From contig CANJJP010000112.1 in assembly GCA_947474485.1 (NCBI GenBank), forward strand, positions 1-6,115: a stretch of 6,115 bases of DNA, written 5' to 3'. The position numbers and the translations under genes were made by a program. The first letter of the stretch is position 1, and each line of letters opens with the position of its first letter. Positions 6,045 to 6,115 of this stretch are shown one piece after another. The notes below the pieces were generated by a model. It saw only the letters and a program-made list of their open reading frames with translations, had not been told where the DNA came from and did not search any database. The DNA comes from Bacteroidota bacterium (lineage in GTDB: Bacteria; Bacteroidota; Bacteroidia; B-17B0; Aurantibacillaceae).

Positions 6045-6115
6045 TTAATCTCCAACTGCATAACGGCTGAGTCGGTAATGTTTATAATCGTTTGTGTTGT
6101 TACCTTTCGGAGCTA
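6045..6115 (-). CDS. Possible C-terminal end of a convergent gene (right edge)
   Basis: On the minus strand a frame is open from the window edge for 22 codons to TAA at 6045-6047, ending HYRLSRYAVGD. The stop lies about 30 bases before the bidirectional terminator, which is where a convergent gene should end. The other two minus frames hit stops at or near the edge. Twenty-two codons are too few to prove coding or to name a product. Confidence 0.27.
   Translation of the reverse strand, partial: APKGNNTNDYKHYRLSRYAVGD

Overview
The window looks like the chromosome of an AT-rich member of the Bacteroidota. The evidence is a LepA of the type seen in that phylum, an OmpA-domain protein fused to carboxypeptidase-regulatory-like repeats, a small secreted heavy-metal-associated protein, little Shine-Dalgarno signal before starts, and no obvious sigma-70-type promoters. 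I cannot place it below phylum from sequence alone.

Layout. Positions 1-4083 hold a minus-strand run: lepA (translation elongation factor 4), then a 646-residue secreted OmpA-like protein with four beta-sandwich repeats, then a PaiA-like GNAT acetyltransferase that starts from TTG only 8 bases after the OmpA-like stop and leaves through the left edge. A gap of about 100 bases separates lepA from a divergent plus-strand gene for a secreted CxxC metal-binding (HMA) protein ending at 4521. About 720 bases without a convincing gene follow (4522-5244). They contain palindromes, two small doubtful frames and a structured block with a local GC-rich patch. A predicted outer-membrane beta-barrel protein (5245-5946) comes next and ends at a strong, apparently bidirectional terminator. 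The last 70 bases may carry the 3' end of a convergent minus-strand gene.

The genes do not form an obvious pathway. Three of them (OmpA-like, HMA, beta-barrel) are cell-envelope proteins. lepA is a housekeeping gene and the acetyltransferase is a small cytosolic enzyme. No CRISPR array, tRNA, rRNA, transposase or defence gene is visible. The parts most worth a second look are the 4522-5260 interval and the duplicated start region of the beta-barrel gene. There, a 14-base tandem repeat makes a five-codon decoy frame that overlaps the real start codon. I do not see convincing evidence for a new multi-gene system here.
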